Assembly (NCBI GenBank): GCA_029204225.1
Contig: CM055096.1
Location: 45,849,346-45,913,345 of the forward strand
Reading direction: 5' to 3'
DNA length: 64,000 nt
From: Diphasiastrum complanatum
Lineage: Eukaryota; Streptophyta; Lycopodiopsida; Lycopodiales; Lycopodiaceae
Shown: one piece after another, positions 21,788 to 32,763 of the stretch
Layout: every line of letters starts with the position of its first letter
Position numbering within the stretch: position 1 is the first letter of the stretch
Program-made: the position numbers and the translations under genes
The notes under the pieces: model-generated
Told to the model about the DNA's origin: nothing
What the model saw: the letters and a program-made list of their open reading frames with translations, nothing else
The model's database searches: none

Positions 21788-23466
21788 GATTGATATTCTA
21801 TAATTCATGAAACAATTTATTTGTTGATCTAAATTACTTGCTAAGATACATCGTCACATTCTATGATATAACCTATGAAAAGGTGAATGGCAAAATAATC
21901 ATAGTACTTAAGTTAGATGAGTCAGAAATTGTGAAAGGGCAGAAGATGGAAAGGGTTAGTATAACTCTCATGAATGGTGCTCTATCACAAACAGAGAACC
22001 AATAAGATTTCAAATTCAGTGTCCAGTCAGAAAATGATATATGGTGGTTGGCAGCGTTTCAGGTAACTAGCCTCATTATTACATTACATTCATTGAATAG
22101 TATTAATACATTGTAAACTAAATATGATTAGTTCTTTGGACAGGTGTTGAAAGAGGATCATGATATATTATCATGGATATTCTCAAGGACATCTTATCCT
22201 GGGATCATCAAGGACCATATGGATGGAGGACTTCTCAATGTTCCAGGAGTTGGAGACTTCAATGTTGAATGGCACTTAGCAGGTGATTTGAAAACATTGA
22301 AATGTATGTATAATGTCTCTCACGGTGCTACATCAAAACACCCTTGTTTGTACTGCATGAAAATGGCAAAAGATGTAACTAGGAGTACAGGAATTACTAG
22401 AGAATATGCAAGTCCAAACTGGAAGCCTGCGCTGCCTATCCCCTTAAAAAAATGTGCATGTTTGCACTCTTCATGCAGAAGTTAGATTAATAGAAAAGAT
22501 CATTTATCTTCATATAGTTTTTGCTTGGAATACTAAGCCAGCATCATTAGCAAAGGAAGTTATCTCTCGATTAGAAGATGTTTAATCAAAAGCAAGACTC
22601 CATAAAGGACATGTCAAAATTCAAAAAGATGAAAAGCTTTCAGGAAAGAATGAGAACATGCCAACTAAGCCAAGCATAGGAGGAGAAAAAGCACGTCGTT
22701 TTCTATCAAATCATACTGGTAAGGCTTCTAATATTCAACACTCAGTCTGGACAGATATTATTGCTACCACTCAGGACTTCGAGAAAGACGGCAAAACCAG
22801 AGTACTAAAAGTTGATGTATGGAAAAAGCTTGATAGTATGATTGTTATTTTAAGAAAAGAAAAATACTCTGATATTGATAAGAAAGCTGTCCAAAGGACT
22901 TGTGTCGAGTTTGTTAATGGAATATCAAAAGCATGGAGAGAAGATCACATCACTCATTACATGGTTAGTATAAAAATTTCAAAATGCTTTCAAATTTTCA
23001 TATATATTTAGATCCAAACATAAGACTAACATTATGATTTTGACATATGCAGCACATACTAAGAGATCATACAACATTTTTTGCAAATACATATGGAAAC
23101 TTGAGTGTATGGTCATCACAAGGGATGGAGAAGTCACACTGGCAAGCACGAGCAGCATTTCATCAAAATACACAACATGGAGGAACCAATGAAAAATGAA
23201 ACTACATTTGTCAATTGTTTTAGTGGTTCTACCGCAGAGTTCAGATTCGACATATAACAAAGTCCACACAATACAACAAGTTTAGAAAAGCATGCAAGTT
23301 CATACAAGAAGAGAAAATTAGATGATTACTGAGTAGAAGATCATCATTGCTGAGTAGAAGATCATTATGACATGTTCAGAATTGCTTTGCAAATTCATTG
23401 AACAAGAGAGGAGAAATACCCAATGTAAATGTATTGATTGTATTATACCAAAATACAAAGTGTCAG

Positions 23467-24984
23467 CTATTCATCATTAGATCTTGTATCAAATTCTATG
23501 GTAGTATTGTCATGAAGAAATTCTCTGCTAGCGTATGCATCTAATAGATGTGCATTATCCTTATTTCCACTAAGCTCAATATAAGTGGAATACAATGAAT
23601 AATGGGAGCTCCTTAAAGGAACATTCCCATCAATAAAGTCTAAAATGTTCAAAACATAAGATCTTTTGACAAAAATGATCTTATATGTCTTAACAAATTT
23701 ATGTCCTCCTAGATAAAATGATAAAGCTTTAACTGCCATTATAAGACTCTCCCCGACTGGGCTCGGCTTGGAATGAGCAATACAGATCTCATTCTTCAAT
23801 AAATGCCAAAGATAGTGGCCCAGTCCACTGTCCCTCTGGAACGAGGATGCGTGTTGTCTGAAACCACCTCGTCTCGCAGCAAAATCATCTATTATGAGAG
23901 CATTCTGCAATAGGAAATATGTTAGCAAAAACACATTTAGTGATTGAAAACATTCAAATGCAAGGAAGATTAAACACTTACACATTCTTCATCATCATCA
24001 GCAACCAGATCAGGATGATCAATATAATGACCACGTATTGGAAGTGGAATCATCAGTGAAATGCATTAATGATGGATGAGGGAAGCCCATCTGGGATTGA
24101 AATGTCATGAATTCTTCATCGGATGGTCTGCCTCGCCCATCCTCAACTATATTTGATAAAGTCTTATTCATGCATTCTTCACCAGTCATAAGACCCTCCT
24201 CATCATTAAAATCAATACCAACAACAAGGTCATCTGTCTCAAAATCTACAAAGTCGGAGAATTCAAAAATTGTGCTAGATAATAAACATAGAAACTCGTC
24301 CTCACGATAGTCAAAGAATTTACATAAATCAGCAAAAGTAAAATATACATCGTCATTAATATAATATACATGCAAATTGAAAAGACATTTTGAATCTTCC
24401 ATAGATTTGGATTCATCATCAGATGTATTTTGGCCAATGAAAGAATCCCGGAGAACATCAGTATTTACATCAATGAAGTCACTTTCTTTATCAGGAGTGT
24501 CGATAAAAAAGTGACTGATATCCTTAATGGCTGACTAAACAGAGGAGGGTGCAAAAGGAGGGTCAGCAACAGGAACTTCATCATCATCTGGGATCTGAAC
24601 TAACAGAAAAATCACTAAACCACTCTGATATTCAACCAATCGACATTTCTTGTTGCAATATGGACATATAGAACTACTTTTGAAAAGATCAAACAATTTG
24701 GTGAACATTCTATCCAGTCTATGTCTAAAAGTTGGGAAGAAATGAACAAGATCAGTATAATGCATGTACTGGAGTGGACCTATGGAGAAAACAGGCTTGC
24801 TAAGTATATCTCTGAATCTGACATAATGTTCATAAAATACGTCAAAATTTGGTTGTGCAGTCTTGAAAACATGTAGATATGGCCTGAATAGACTGTGGAA
24901 GTAGTCTAGGTTTTCAGTAATCCCAAATTCACTCAGAAATAAACTCAAGCCTGATTCTTGTGAGGATGATGAGGAAGAGGCCAT
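23467..24984 (-). pseudogene. Two-exon gene of unknown family, slightly broken
   Basis: Starts at ATG 24984 in a strong context (GCCATGG) with a Ser-rich N-terminus. Around residue 110 it has a CPYCNKKC zinc-ribbon-like motif, then a very acidic middle part (DDDEVPVADPP, DFVDFETDDL). Exon 1 ends at 23982 with donor GTAAGT; the 77-bp intron (23905-23981) has acceptor TTGCAG. Exon 2 (23904-23467) begins NALIIDDFAARRGGFRQHAS and ends in TAA. The total is roughly 500 residues. Two lesions separate it from an intact gene: a TAG at 24537-24535 and a one-base frame change near 24045. I do not recognise the family. It converges on the transposase-like gene, with about 140 bases between the stops, so the pair may be the two genes of one DNA transposon. 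Its upstream region matches that of the CENH3-like ORF at 28243-28665. Confidence 0.5.
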
Positions 24985-25165
24985 GGCAGTAACGTGAATA
25001 TCGCACTTGTGCGCGCGGGAGAATTGAACCAAAACTAACTATTAAAATGGTGCAGAAGATGGATATGTACGGCAGACAGATACAGAATATCGCACTTGTG
25101 TGCGAGTAGGTATAGTTGCAAGTAAATGGACAGCAATGAGCGCACAAAAAAGCGATATGTTGCGA
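24985..25165 (-). promoter_or_regulatory. Upstream motif array of the unknown minus-strand gene
   Basis: Copies of the core ATATCGCACTTGTGCGC, given on the plus strand, lie at 24998-25016 and 25087-25104. A reverse-orientation copy (CGCACAAAAAAGCGATAT) lies at 25141-25158. The nearest copy is 14 bases before the ATG. The same module, in the same order and spacing, precedes the CENH3-like ORF at 28681-28928. Confidence 0.7.
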
Positions 25166-25284
25166 ATTTCGAGAATGCAAAAGGTAAAAAATTATTCGGT
25201 TTTCGTGCCATTTATACTAAATTTTTGCACGTGTGGTCAACGGACTTATGCCACTTGTCTATTTCAATTGGACAACAGGCGCAG

Positions 25285-25405
25285 ACACGTGTGAGATGAC
25301 ACCTGCACACGTGTGAAATGACACCTGAACACGTGTCGCGTGTTCATTCGATTGCTCATAAACACGTGTCACTCTCGCATTCGATGGTACAAATCCCACA
25401 CGTGT
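25285..25405. promoter_or_regulatory. Array of five ACACGTGT G-box palindromes
   Basis: The perfect 8-bp palindrome ACACGTGT occurs at 25285-25292, 25307-25314, 25329-25336, 25362-25369 and 25398-25405. The first three are exactly 22 bases apart, about two helical turns, with GACACCTG between the second and third. CACGTG is the plant G-box/ABRE core bound by bZIP and bHLH factors. The array lies upstream of the minus-strand gene starting at 24984 and also upstream of the plus-strand gene beginning near 26.0 kb. Confidence 0.8.
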
Positions 25406-26020
25406 AAAGTGAATGCCCTCCTTCTAAGAAATCACAATATCAACTACATTAGAATGGAAGGCTAGCTCTTAAGGAGGGTGGAGAGGCAATGGCCACAGAG
25501 ATGGCATCATGATCTATTCTTGACCATGCTCCAGAGAAGCTCAACATTGTTCTGATTAACAAAGGCAAGAAAGAGGTGCCACGTGAACCAGAGGAGGAGG
25601 AGGCGAGCATAGCTACATTTTTTATCAATGGAATCCCGTGACTTACATAAGTGTTCTTCAATTTGTTCCTTTGATGTGCCATTTTTGTGTTTCCATTCGG
25701 GATGCATGTGCAAATGGGAAAAACAATTTGGAATATCATACAATGAGACAGCTTATGGAAAGAAGATGCACATTACGGAGAGTAAGAAAGGGAAAGGTCA
25801 CTACTTACGGGACTAATTTGGTATTCATAGATTTGTCGACTGGATATTTGTGTGATGGTGTGGTTGGTAGCAAATCTACTTGGAATCAGTGGTCAGTCAG
25901 TGTCTTGGAGGCTTCGCTAGATATTGCATTGATTATTCTTGATGACAGTGGTTAGATTGTCATGTTAAGTCCACTCGCATATAGATTCTAGGTCGAGATT
26001 TAGATTGGTCGACATACTTT
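25406..26020 (+). other. Coding-looking relic of unknown family
   Basis: Plus-strand frames read APEKLNIVLINKGKKEVP with an acidic tail near 25530-25620. A 105-codon open frame at 25638-25955 contains TTYGTNLVFIDLSTGYLCDG. No splice sites tie these to the downstream exons and no family is recognised, so they could be remains of an older gene or transposon. Confidence 0.25.
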
Positions 26021-26028
26021 AAGTGTCT

Positions 26029-26035
26029 ATAAAAG
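26029..26035 (+). promoter_or_regulatory. Possible TATA box
   Basis: CTATAAAAGGG places TATAAAA about 260 bases upstream of the first recognised exon of the unknown plus-strand gene. This suggests transcription starts near 26060 with at least one upstream intron. Confidence 0.4.
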
Positions 26036-26291
26036 GGTCGATTTGAAAGGTGTTGAGAAATTCGAAACTAGCCTAGATGGGTCAAGTGTATGTGACTCAA
26101 AACTTGCTTTTTCTTCTATTTTGTTATTTTGTTCTTCTAGTTCTTGGCCAGTGCAACTCTGATTTTATATGAAAAGAATAAGAAGTAAACTCTTTGTTTT
26201 TGTAGATGCATTTTCTACATGTCTATTTGATGGGCAGGAAAGGCTATTCTCCCTCAATTCATCGAGATCGTGCTTAGGCCTTTGATTCTAG

Positions 26292-26984
26292 TTATTTAGT
26301 GTGGACACCGATCATTGGACTCACTACCTTCCACACTCAGAATGGTCGATTGACAAGTTGACAGGCAAGCCATTAAGAGGTAGCACCAAAAAAAGTGAGT
26401 ACTTCATGCTCCTTCTTATGTCTGCATTTTGCCCATAAGGTGGTATTGATGTCGACTTCCTGATTGGCACTAGGACCTCAGTGTTGGTTGCACGCAAGGT
26501 GAGTGTCCATCTGTTTGGCGTGGACAATGACGAGGCATGCGTGGCATGGATAAAAATAAGTAGAGGTAATGTATGTTGTGATTATTTGTTTTAGCATCCA
26601 TACTTATAGAAACTGCATTATTTTTATGTCTCCAAATTTCTAATTTTCGTATTTCTTTTTGCAGTTTTAGACATCATAGAAGCAGTGACCAAATCTGTTG
26701 TGGATGAGGACACAACTGTCCCTGAGTTGGGTTCGAGAGTACACAAAATTGGCTCTCCAGGCCAATAGTAAGTGTTTTTTTGCTCTTGTTCTTTAGCATG
26801 TATTTTCTTTTTGAGATTCTCAACAAATTACATTTGATGTAGCGCTTTGCCTTGCTATGCAGAATCCTTGGCCAGAACAATGGAGCAGCTTAATGATGAG
26901 CATTCCAATCATTTGGGACGGAGAGCATCTAAGAGATGCGTGTTTGTCGACGATGAGGCATTGGAAGCCTCTGTTGAGGACTGA
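26292..26984 (+). CDS. Unknown gene, four in-frame 3' exons
   Basis: Four exons join without any frame break: 26292-26394, 26440-26565, 26665-26767 and 26843-26984, with stop TGA at 26982-26984. Junction phases are 1, 1 and 2. Donors are GTGAGT, GTAATG and GTAAGT; acceptors end ATAAG, TTGCAG and GATGTAG. Together they give 157 residues with the blocks DHWTHYLPHSEW, VDFLIGTRTSVLVARKVSVH, LDIIEAVTKSVVDEDTT and GRRASKRCVFVDDEALE. The acidic/basic tail could suit a nuclear protein. The 5' end is unresolved: an acceptor (TTCTAG, ending at 26291) precedes the first exon listed, and the first coding exon may lie between 26060 and 26270. I do not recognise the family. Consistent phase across three introns without stops argues that the gene is real and not badly decayed. 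Confidence 0.5.
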
Positions 26985-27639
<655 letters not shown>

Positions 27640-28180
27640 CAGTCATGTACGAGATTGGTTCGGTTGGATTAAGTTGGATCATTCGTGTTGAATCATTACG
27701 ATTATGACAGTTGAGTTGGGTCACTTGCATTAGGTCCTTTGGGATATGACAGCTAGGTTGAATGAGTTGAATTGAGTCAGTTGGGATAGGACAGTAGGAT
27801 TAAGTTGGTCAGTTGAATTATGTCGATTTGGGGTAGGTCAATAGGGTTGGGTCGGTGGGATGAGGTCAGTTTAGGTCAGTTGGGTTGGGTCATGACAATT
27901 ACGTCATTTGGGTTAAGGTTGGGTTAGGACAGTTGGATTGGATCAATAGATTACATTATGTCAATTGAATCAGGTCGGTTGAGATAGGTCAGTTGGATTA
28001 AGTCAATTGGGTTGGGTCAGTTAGGTTAGATCAGTTGGTTTGAATAAGTTAGGTTAGGTTAGTTGAATTAGGTCAATTGGGGCACATTAGTTGGCTGGGG
28101 TAGGTCAGTTGGGATAGCTATGTCAATCGGGGTAGGTCAGTTGGGTTACATTGGTTCGGTCAGTTGGGTTACACTGGTTC
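27640..28180. repeat. Degenerate GGTCAGTTGGGTTA minisatellite
   Basis: Dozens of variant units built from TCAGTTGGGTTGGGT, TTAGGTTAGATCAGTTGG and similar strings, on the plus strand. It is G-rich and T-rich on one strand, like telomeric DNA, but lacks the TTTAGGG plant telomere unit. It ends about 60 bases beyond the 3' end of the CENH3-like ORF. Confidence 0.8.
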
Positions 28181-28242
28181 ATGTTTTCTCACTGCAATTT
28201 AGTTTAAGTTATTCTACAATACATATGAATCGTATTGCGCTC

Positions 28243-28665
28243 TTATATCAAGAAAAGTGAGGGTTTGAAAATGCTTGAAATCATAGACCTTTCACATGGT
28301 CTCTGAATGAATGGTCTATGCTCTGAAGTTCGGTGGCCGACTGTGGGAAAAGCTCCTTGACTTATTTCCTTCCAAAGCCCTCTAGTATAATCTTCAGCAG
28401 CCTTCTGAAGGCACTGAAGAGCACTCGGTGTGAATCTAACGTGCTGTCCGAGATCATTTCTTGTTATGTTCCAGACAGCACGGTAGAATGGAGCTCTTGG
28501 GATCAACAGAGTTGTTGACCTCTGATATTTGCGTATCTCAGAGAGCCACCTACTATGGTTGCACGTTCTAGGTCTAGCAGGTGGTGTGATGGCAACCGCA
28601 TGAGTTGAGGATGAGCCATGAGAGAAGAAGTCCCTCCTTGTCTGCTTTCTCCTATCCATGATCAT
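28243..28665 (-). CDS. CENH3-like divergent histone H3, single exon
   Basis: The 140-codon frame starts ATG 28665. After a basic Ser/Pro-rich tail unlike that of canonical H3 (no ARTKQTARKS), residues from about 42 read SEIRKYQRSTTLLIPRAPF, matching the alpha-N and alpha-1 region of H3. The LLIP string is, as I recall, the CENH3 form and not the canonical LLIRKLPF. Loop 1 appears one residue longer than in H3.1. Alpha-2 reads SALQCLQKAAEDYTRGLW; AAEDY is again CENH3-like. The C-terminal third is divergent: prolines fall in the expected alpha-3 (RTSEHRPFIQRP) and an unrelated tail follows. Plant CENH3 genes normally have several introns, so a one-exon copy may be a retrocopy or a captured fragment. 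It could be a decayed pseudogene or a specialised variant. Its upstream region matches that of the unknown gene at 23467-24984. Confidence 0.6.
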   Translation of the reverse strand: MIMDRRKQTRRDFFSHGSSSTHAVAITPPARPRTCNHSRWLSEIRKYQRSTTLLIPRAPFYRAVWNITRNDLGQHVRFTPSALQCLQKAAEDYTRGLWKEISQGAFPTVGHRTSEHRPFIQRPCERSMISSIFKPSLFLI

Positions 28666-28680
28666 GAACTATGTGAGAGC

Positions 28681-28928
28681 GGACTTGTGCGTGAAGGTTA
28701 GGATGAGAAGGGAGAGATGATAAAGAACTCGTAGAGGACCGCTATGTACGGACAGAATGTACGATATATCGGACTTATGCGAGCCGAATATCAGAGAGAA
28801 CAATTAGATCTGAGGAAAGATTCACAAGTGCGATATGGGGTGACACGTAGGCAAATGTATCGGGCTTGTGCGCATGGAAGGCAGTAGGAGAAATTTCGAT
28901 TGTGAAGGGCGCGCACAAATGCGATATG
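28681..28928 (-). promoter_or_regulatory. Upstream motif array of the CENH3-like ORF
   Basis: Variants of ATATCGCACTTGTGCGC, plus-strand orientation, lie at 28681-28691, 28761-28784 (ATATCGGACTTATGCGAG) and 28857-28873. Reverse copies lie at 28823-28837 (CACAAGTGCGATATG) and 28910-28928 (CGCGCACAAATGCGATATG). The nearest lies 16 bases before the ATG. A shared TATGTACGG string precedes the second copy both here and at 25.07 kb. Confidence 0.7.
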
Positions 28929-29740
28929 TGGAGCCAAAAAAAAAAGTGAAAACTTTAAAATCAATCCACCAGGGACAATACCTAACCTCTCACTCACTCA
29001 TGCCATCAGATTTGCCCTCTTGGAGTACATAGTGACTTTTGGTTTTTTTTTCCTGATTCCACATCTCCATGAATGAAGGCATTTCTTTAAGAATTTTCTT
29101 GACTTTCAGATGGAACAAATACCTAGCAATACAAGTATGCGATTTTGAAGTAGCAGCTTATGATATCACAAAAGCAAAAAGAAGTATATGTTTATGATTG
29201 AAAAATGCAACACGTAGATTGATTATCTCCAAGTAATGCATTTAGCTGCAATTTTTCCCTCCTGCTTTGTTTTAATTGACTGTTGAGGCTCCATCAAGGA
29301 AGATAATGAAAAGAATAAGAAGTCACGATAGCGTAGCTTTAGAGAAGCAAAGCATTTTGGAAAAGAGTCCGCATCAGTTGAATTGAAGCCTGCATTTTTC
29401 ATTTATTTGAGTTGACATAAAAAACATGGTGGAAGGTGACAAGGCAGACAGAAAAATCTACTTTCAAGTTATTGCATGCCTCCATATCCCTCACCCAACT
29501 CAAAAATCTTTTGGGCCTCTATGTGCAAGGCTTCATATAATACTTCTTCCACACCCAAGCTCAAAAGAGCTTATCACCAATGGAAAAAGAGAATTGGTCT
29601 CTAGCAACTGCACCACCAAGGCACATCGTCAACCATTGGCGCCTCTTCTCATTAGAAACATCTGAAAGTCTCAGGATGTTCAACTTCTCCAAACCCATTG
29701 AGAATCTTTTCTTGTCAAGTGTCTTGGTGGTAATCAGTTT
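28929..29740. other. Spacer upstream of a truncated copia
   Basis: No recognised gene. Small ORFs at 29426-29665 and nearby have no family resemblance. The copia coding similarity begins only near 29760. Confidence 0.35.
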
Positions 29741-29749
29741 GAAGCATAG

Positions 29750-32733
29750 AGAACTCGAGAATAACAGAGCAGTGATTCTAGGAGATGGGAGCCAACACGA
29801 TGCCAAGGGGATTGGGACTCTATTGCTACGAACACTGGCAGGTCAAGCAGAGCTGCCAGGAGCACTCTACGTACCTTCACTAAGAAGAGGCTTGCTATCA
29901 GTCTCCAAGATGGCAGATCTTGAAATTCGAGTTCTATTTGATCGTAATATATGCCGGATGATCGAGAAAACAATAAACAAGTTGCTGACAGTTGGATGCA
30001 GAGAAGGTAATCTCTACCAAGCCAAGATAATCAACAATTCTGATAGCATACTAAATGCATCAGAAAACGAAGATCAACTCTGGCACAAAAGAATGTATCA
30101 TCTAAACATGAGGAGCCTCTAGAACATGAGCAAGAAAGACATAGTCATAGGTTTGAAAATATCCAGACCCGATACTGACTTCTACGAAGCCTGTCAGAAA
30201 ATCCAGTAGCATCGAAATCCATTCATAAATGAGGGAAAAAGAGCTAAAGAAGTTCTTGAACTCGTCCACTCAGATGTCTGTGGACCGATGAAAGTTGATT
30301 CGCTCTCAAGATCGAGGTATTTCCTGACGTTCATTGATGACTACAGCTGGATGACAACGATCTATTACCTAATCTGAAGTGTTTGACTCTTTCAAGAAGT
30401 TCGTGGCATTTGCAGAGAGACACACCTCAAAGAAGATCTAGATCATCATGTCTGATAATGGAGGTGAGTACAAGAGCACAAAATTTTCTAGATTCTGCCA
30501 AGAACAAGAAATAGAACATCAATTCACTCCTGCGTACACACCCGAATATAATTGGTGTCGCAGAAAGAAGAAATAGGATGCTAGTCAAAGGAGCCAGATG
30601 CATGATGGCACAGGCTTGATTGCCAAGTCAGCTGAGGCAATAGCTGTAGCAGTACACCTGCAAAACAGATCAACAACGATAGCCCTGGAAAACAAGACAC
30701 CATACAAAATGTGGACAAGTAGAAAGCCTGATCTGTCATATGTGCGTGTATGCGAATGTGCAACATACAAGCACATACCAATGGAACAAAGAAGCAAGCT
30801 CGATGAAAAATCAAAGCAGACAATCATGGTCGGATACTCAAATGGATCACAAGTTTACAGACTCTATAATCCAACCACGAAGAAAGTCGTGTTGAGTAGA
30901 GATGTGAAGTTCGATGAGTCCACATTCCCTGGATTGAAGGACGAAAAAGGCCATGAGATCTTCACACTATTGCCGATTCAAGAGGGAGATAGAGGACAAA
31001 CATCAATTCAGAATATTGAGTCCCATACTCCAAAGCAGCAGAAAGCCGAAGATCAACCCGACGAAGAAGAAACATTTGAGCAGCGACGAATCGAACCCAG
31101 AAGGTTGACAAGACAAAGAAGACCTTCAGAATGATACACTGACAATCTTTAGTGGAGTGAAGAAACAGAGTTCGAGTACTACAGCTTCACTGAAGAGCCA
31201 ACTACATATCTAGAGGCTTCCAGAAGGAAAATTCTGGAAGTAGGCAATGTTAGAGAAAATCGAATCAATGAGGCAAAATGAGGCATGGACACTAGAGCCA
31301 CTACCCGAAAATAAAAAGATCATCAACTACAAGTGGGTATACAAAAGGAAAACCAAATTACATGGCATTGTCGGATGCTACAAAGCAAGGCTTGTTGCAA
31401 AGGGCTACACACAAAGGTACGAAGTCGATTATTTCGACACGTATTCACCAATGGCGAAAATGACAAGCATTCGACTGCTCCTTGCATATGCTACACAATA
31501 CAATCTGAAAATTCACCAAATTGATGTAAAGACAGCCTTTCTCCACGAAGATCTAGAGGAAGAAATCTTCATGAAGCAGCCTAAAGGATTCGAAGATCCC
31601 GACAATCGACAGTATGTCTGTCGATTGCAGCGATGCATTTATGGTCTGAAGCAGGCATCACGAGCTTGGTACAAGAAGCTCGACAGTCTTTTGAAGTCTC
31701 TAGACTTCAATCCTACACAACCAGACTGCAATGTCTATATAAAAAAAGTAGGAAGAAATTATGTGATTTCAACTATTTTTGTGGATGACTCCCTAATGAT
31801 AGAAAACTCCTTGATGCTAATCAAGAAAACGAAGAGTCAGATTTTTGAAAGTTATGAAATCATAGATCTAGGAGAAGCAACAAAGTGCCTTGGGCTGGAG
31901 ATCAGAAGAGATCGAATAAGAAGAGAAATGCACCTGAGTCAGTCAGAGTATGCCATGAAAGTGCTGAAGCAGTATCGAATGATGGACAACAAAGAAAAAA
32001 CCACACCAATGATAGCTGGAGCCATACTAATGAAGCATGATTGTCCGAAAACAGAGGAGGAGAGGCAGAAGATAGAAGATATACCTTACCAAAATCTGAT
32101 CGGTAGTCTGATGTACCTCACAATCTATACCAAACCCAATTTGGCTTTCTCTGTCTATGCTTTAAGCCAATTCTCTTGGAATCCTAACATAGCGCATTGG
32201 CAAATGGCAAAACGAATCCCACAATATCTGAAGGGTACCCAAAACATGGGATTAACCTACAAAGCAGACAAAGAAGGCAACGGATTCGAGCTGCACCACT
32301 ATAGTGATGCAAGCTGGGCAAGCTGCAAAGATGATAGCAAGTCCGTGACAGGAGGATGTTTGATAGTGTGCGGAGCAGCAATCAACTGGAAATGCAAGAA
32401 GCAGACCTTGGTGGCTCAATCCTCATGCGAAGCTGAATATGTCGCAGCTTCAAAGATGGCAAACAAGGTAGTATAGTTGTAGATGATGTTGGACGCAATT
32501 GGCATACCACAAGGAGAACCATGCACGTTAATGATGGATTCTCAAAGTGCCATATATTTGTCTCGGGATCTTGTTTTCCATTCAAAGACAAAACATATAC
32601 CTCTGAAGTACCATCATATTTGAGACTTGATCTCAAAGGGAGAGCTCAAGGTTCAGTATATAAAGTCTTAAGACATGATTGCAGATCTGCTCACGATGCC
32701 TCTTCGCAAGACAAAGAAAGGCAATTGGATTAA
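29750..32733 (+). pseudogene. 5'-truncated Ty1/copia pol
   Basis: Coding similarity begins inside the protease C-terminal part (VILGDGSQ then ALYVPSLRRGLLSVSKM). It continues through the GAG-pre-integrase block (LWHKRMYHLN, about 30083) and the integrase start (LELVHSDVCGPMKVDSLSRS). The integrase core at about 30360-30600 is broken by stops and frame changes. The integrase C-terminus follows at 30598-31134 (PYKMWTSRKPDLSYVRVCEC). RT and most of RNase H are intact in one 409-codon frame, 31247-32476. That frame has KARLVAKGYTQR, DVKTAFLHEDLEEEIF, a catalytic FVDD near 31783-31794 and SSCEAEYVAASKMAN. The remainder of RNase H runs to about 32733 with a stop. Gag, the 5' LTR and the PBS are missing. 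Confidence 0.88.
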
Positions 32734-32752
32734 ATATACAAAGTTGCAAGGT

Positions 32753-32763
32753 TCAAGAGGGAG
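32753..32763 (+). promoter_or_regulatory. Polypurine tract of the truncated copia
   Basis: CAAGAGGGAG directly before TGTCAGAAATTG at 32764, the likely first bases of the 3' LTR. Confidence 0.6.

Larger units (their letters stand above)
14877..23325 (+). pseudogene. Transposase-like multi-exon gene, split by a copia insertion
   Basis: Exon A (about 14877-15138) encodes a coiled coil and a basic KKKAESKKRKR tail. Intron 15139-15232 is GT-AG. Exon B starts at 15233, is cut at 15623 by the copia element and resumes at 21788, ending at 22062. Intron 22063-22143. Exon C is 22144-22963 and contains GDFNVEWHLAGDLKTLK and a Cys pair, HPCLYCMKM. Intron 22964-23052. Exon D (23053 to about 23325) contains HILRDHTTFFANTYGNLSVW and SSQGMEKSHW. 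Lesions are few: a stop near 15070, a frame change at an A7 run near 22445, single stops near 22582 and 23190, and several in exon B. I recall the same motif order (GGD-x-K-x-L ... C-x-x-C ... H-x-x-x-x-YGNL ... QG-x-EK) in unnamed transposon proteins of cnidarians; that is memory, not a search. It converges on the unknown gene at 23467-24984. Confidence 0.5.
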
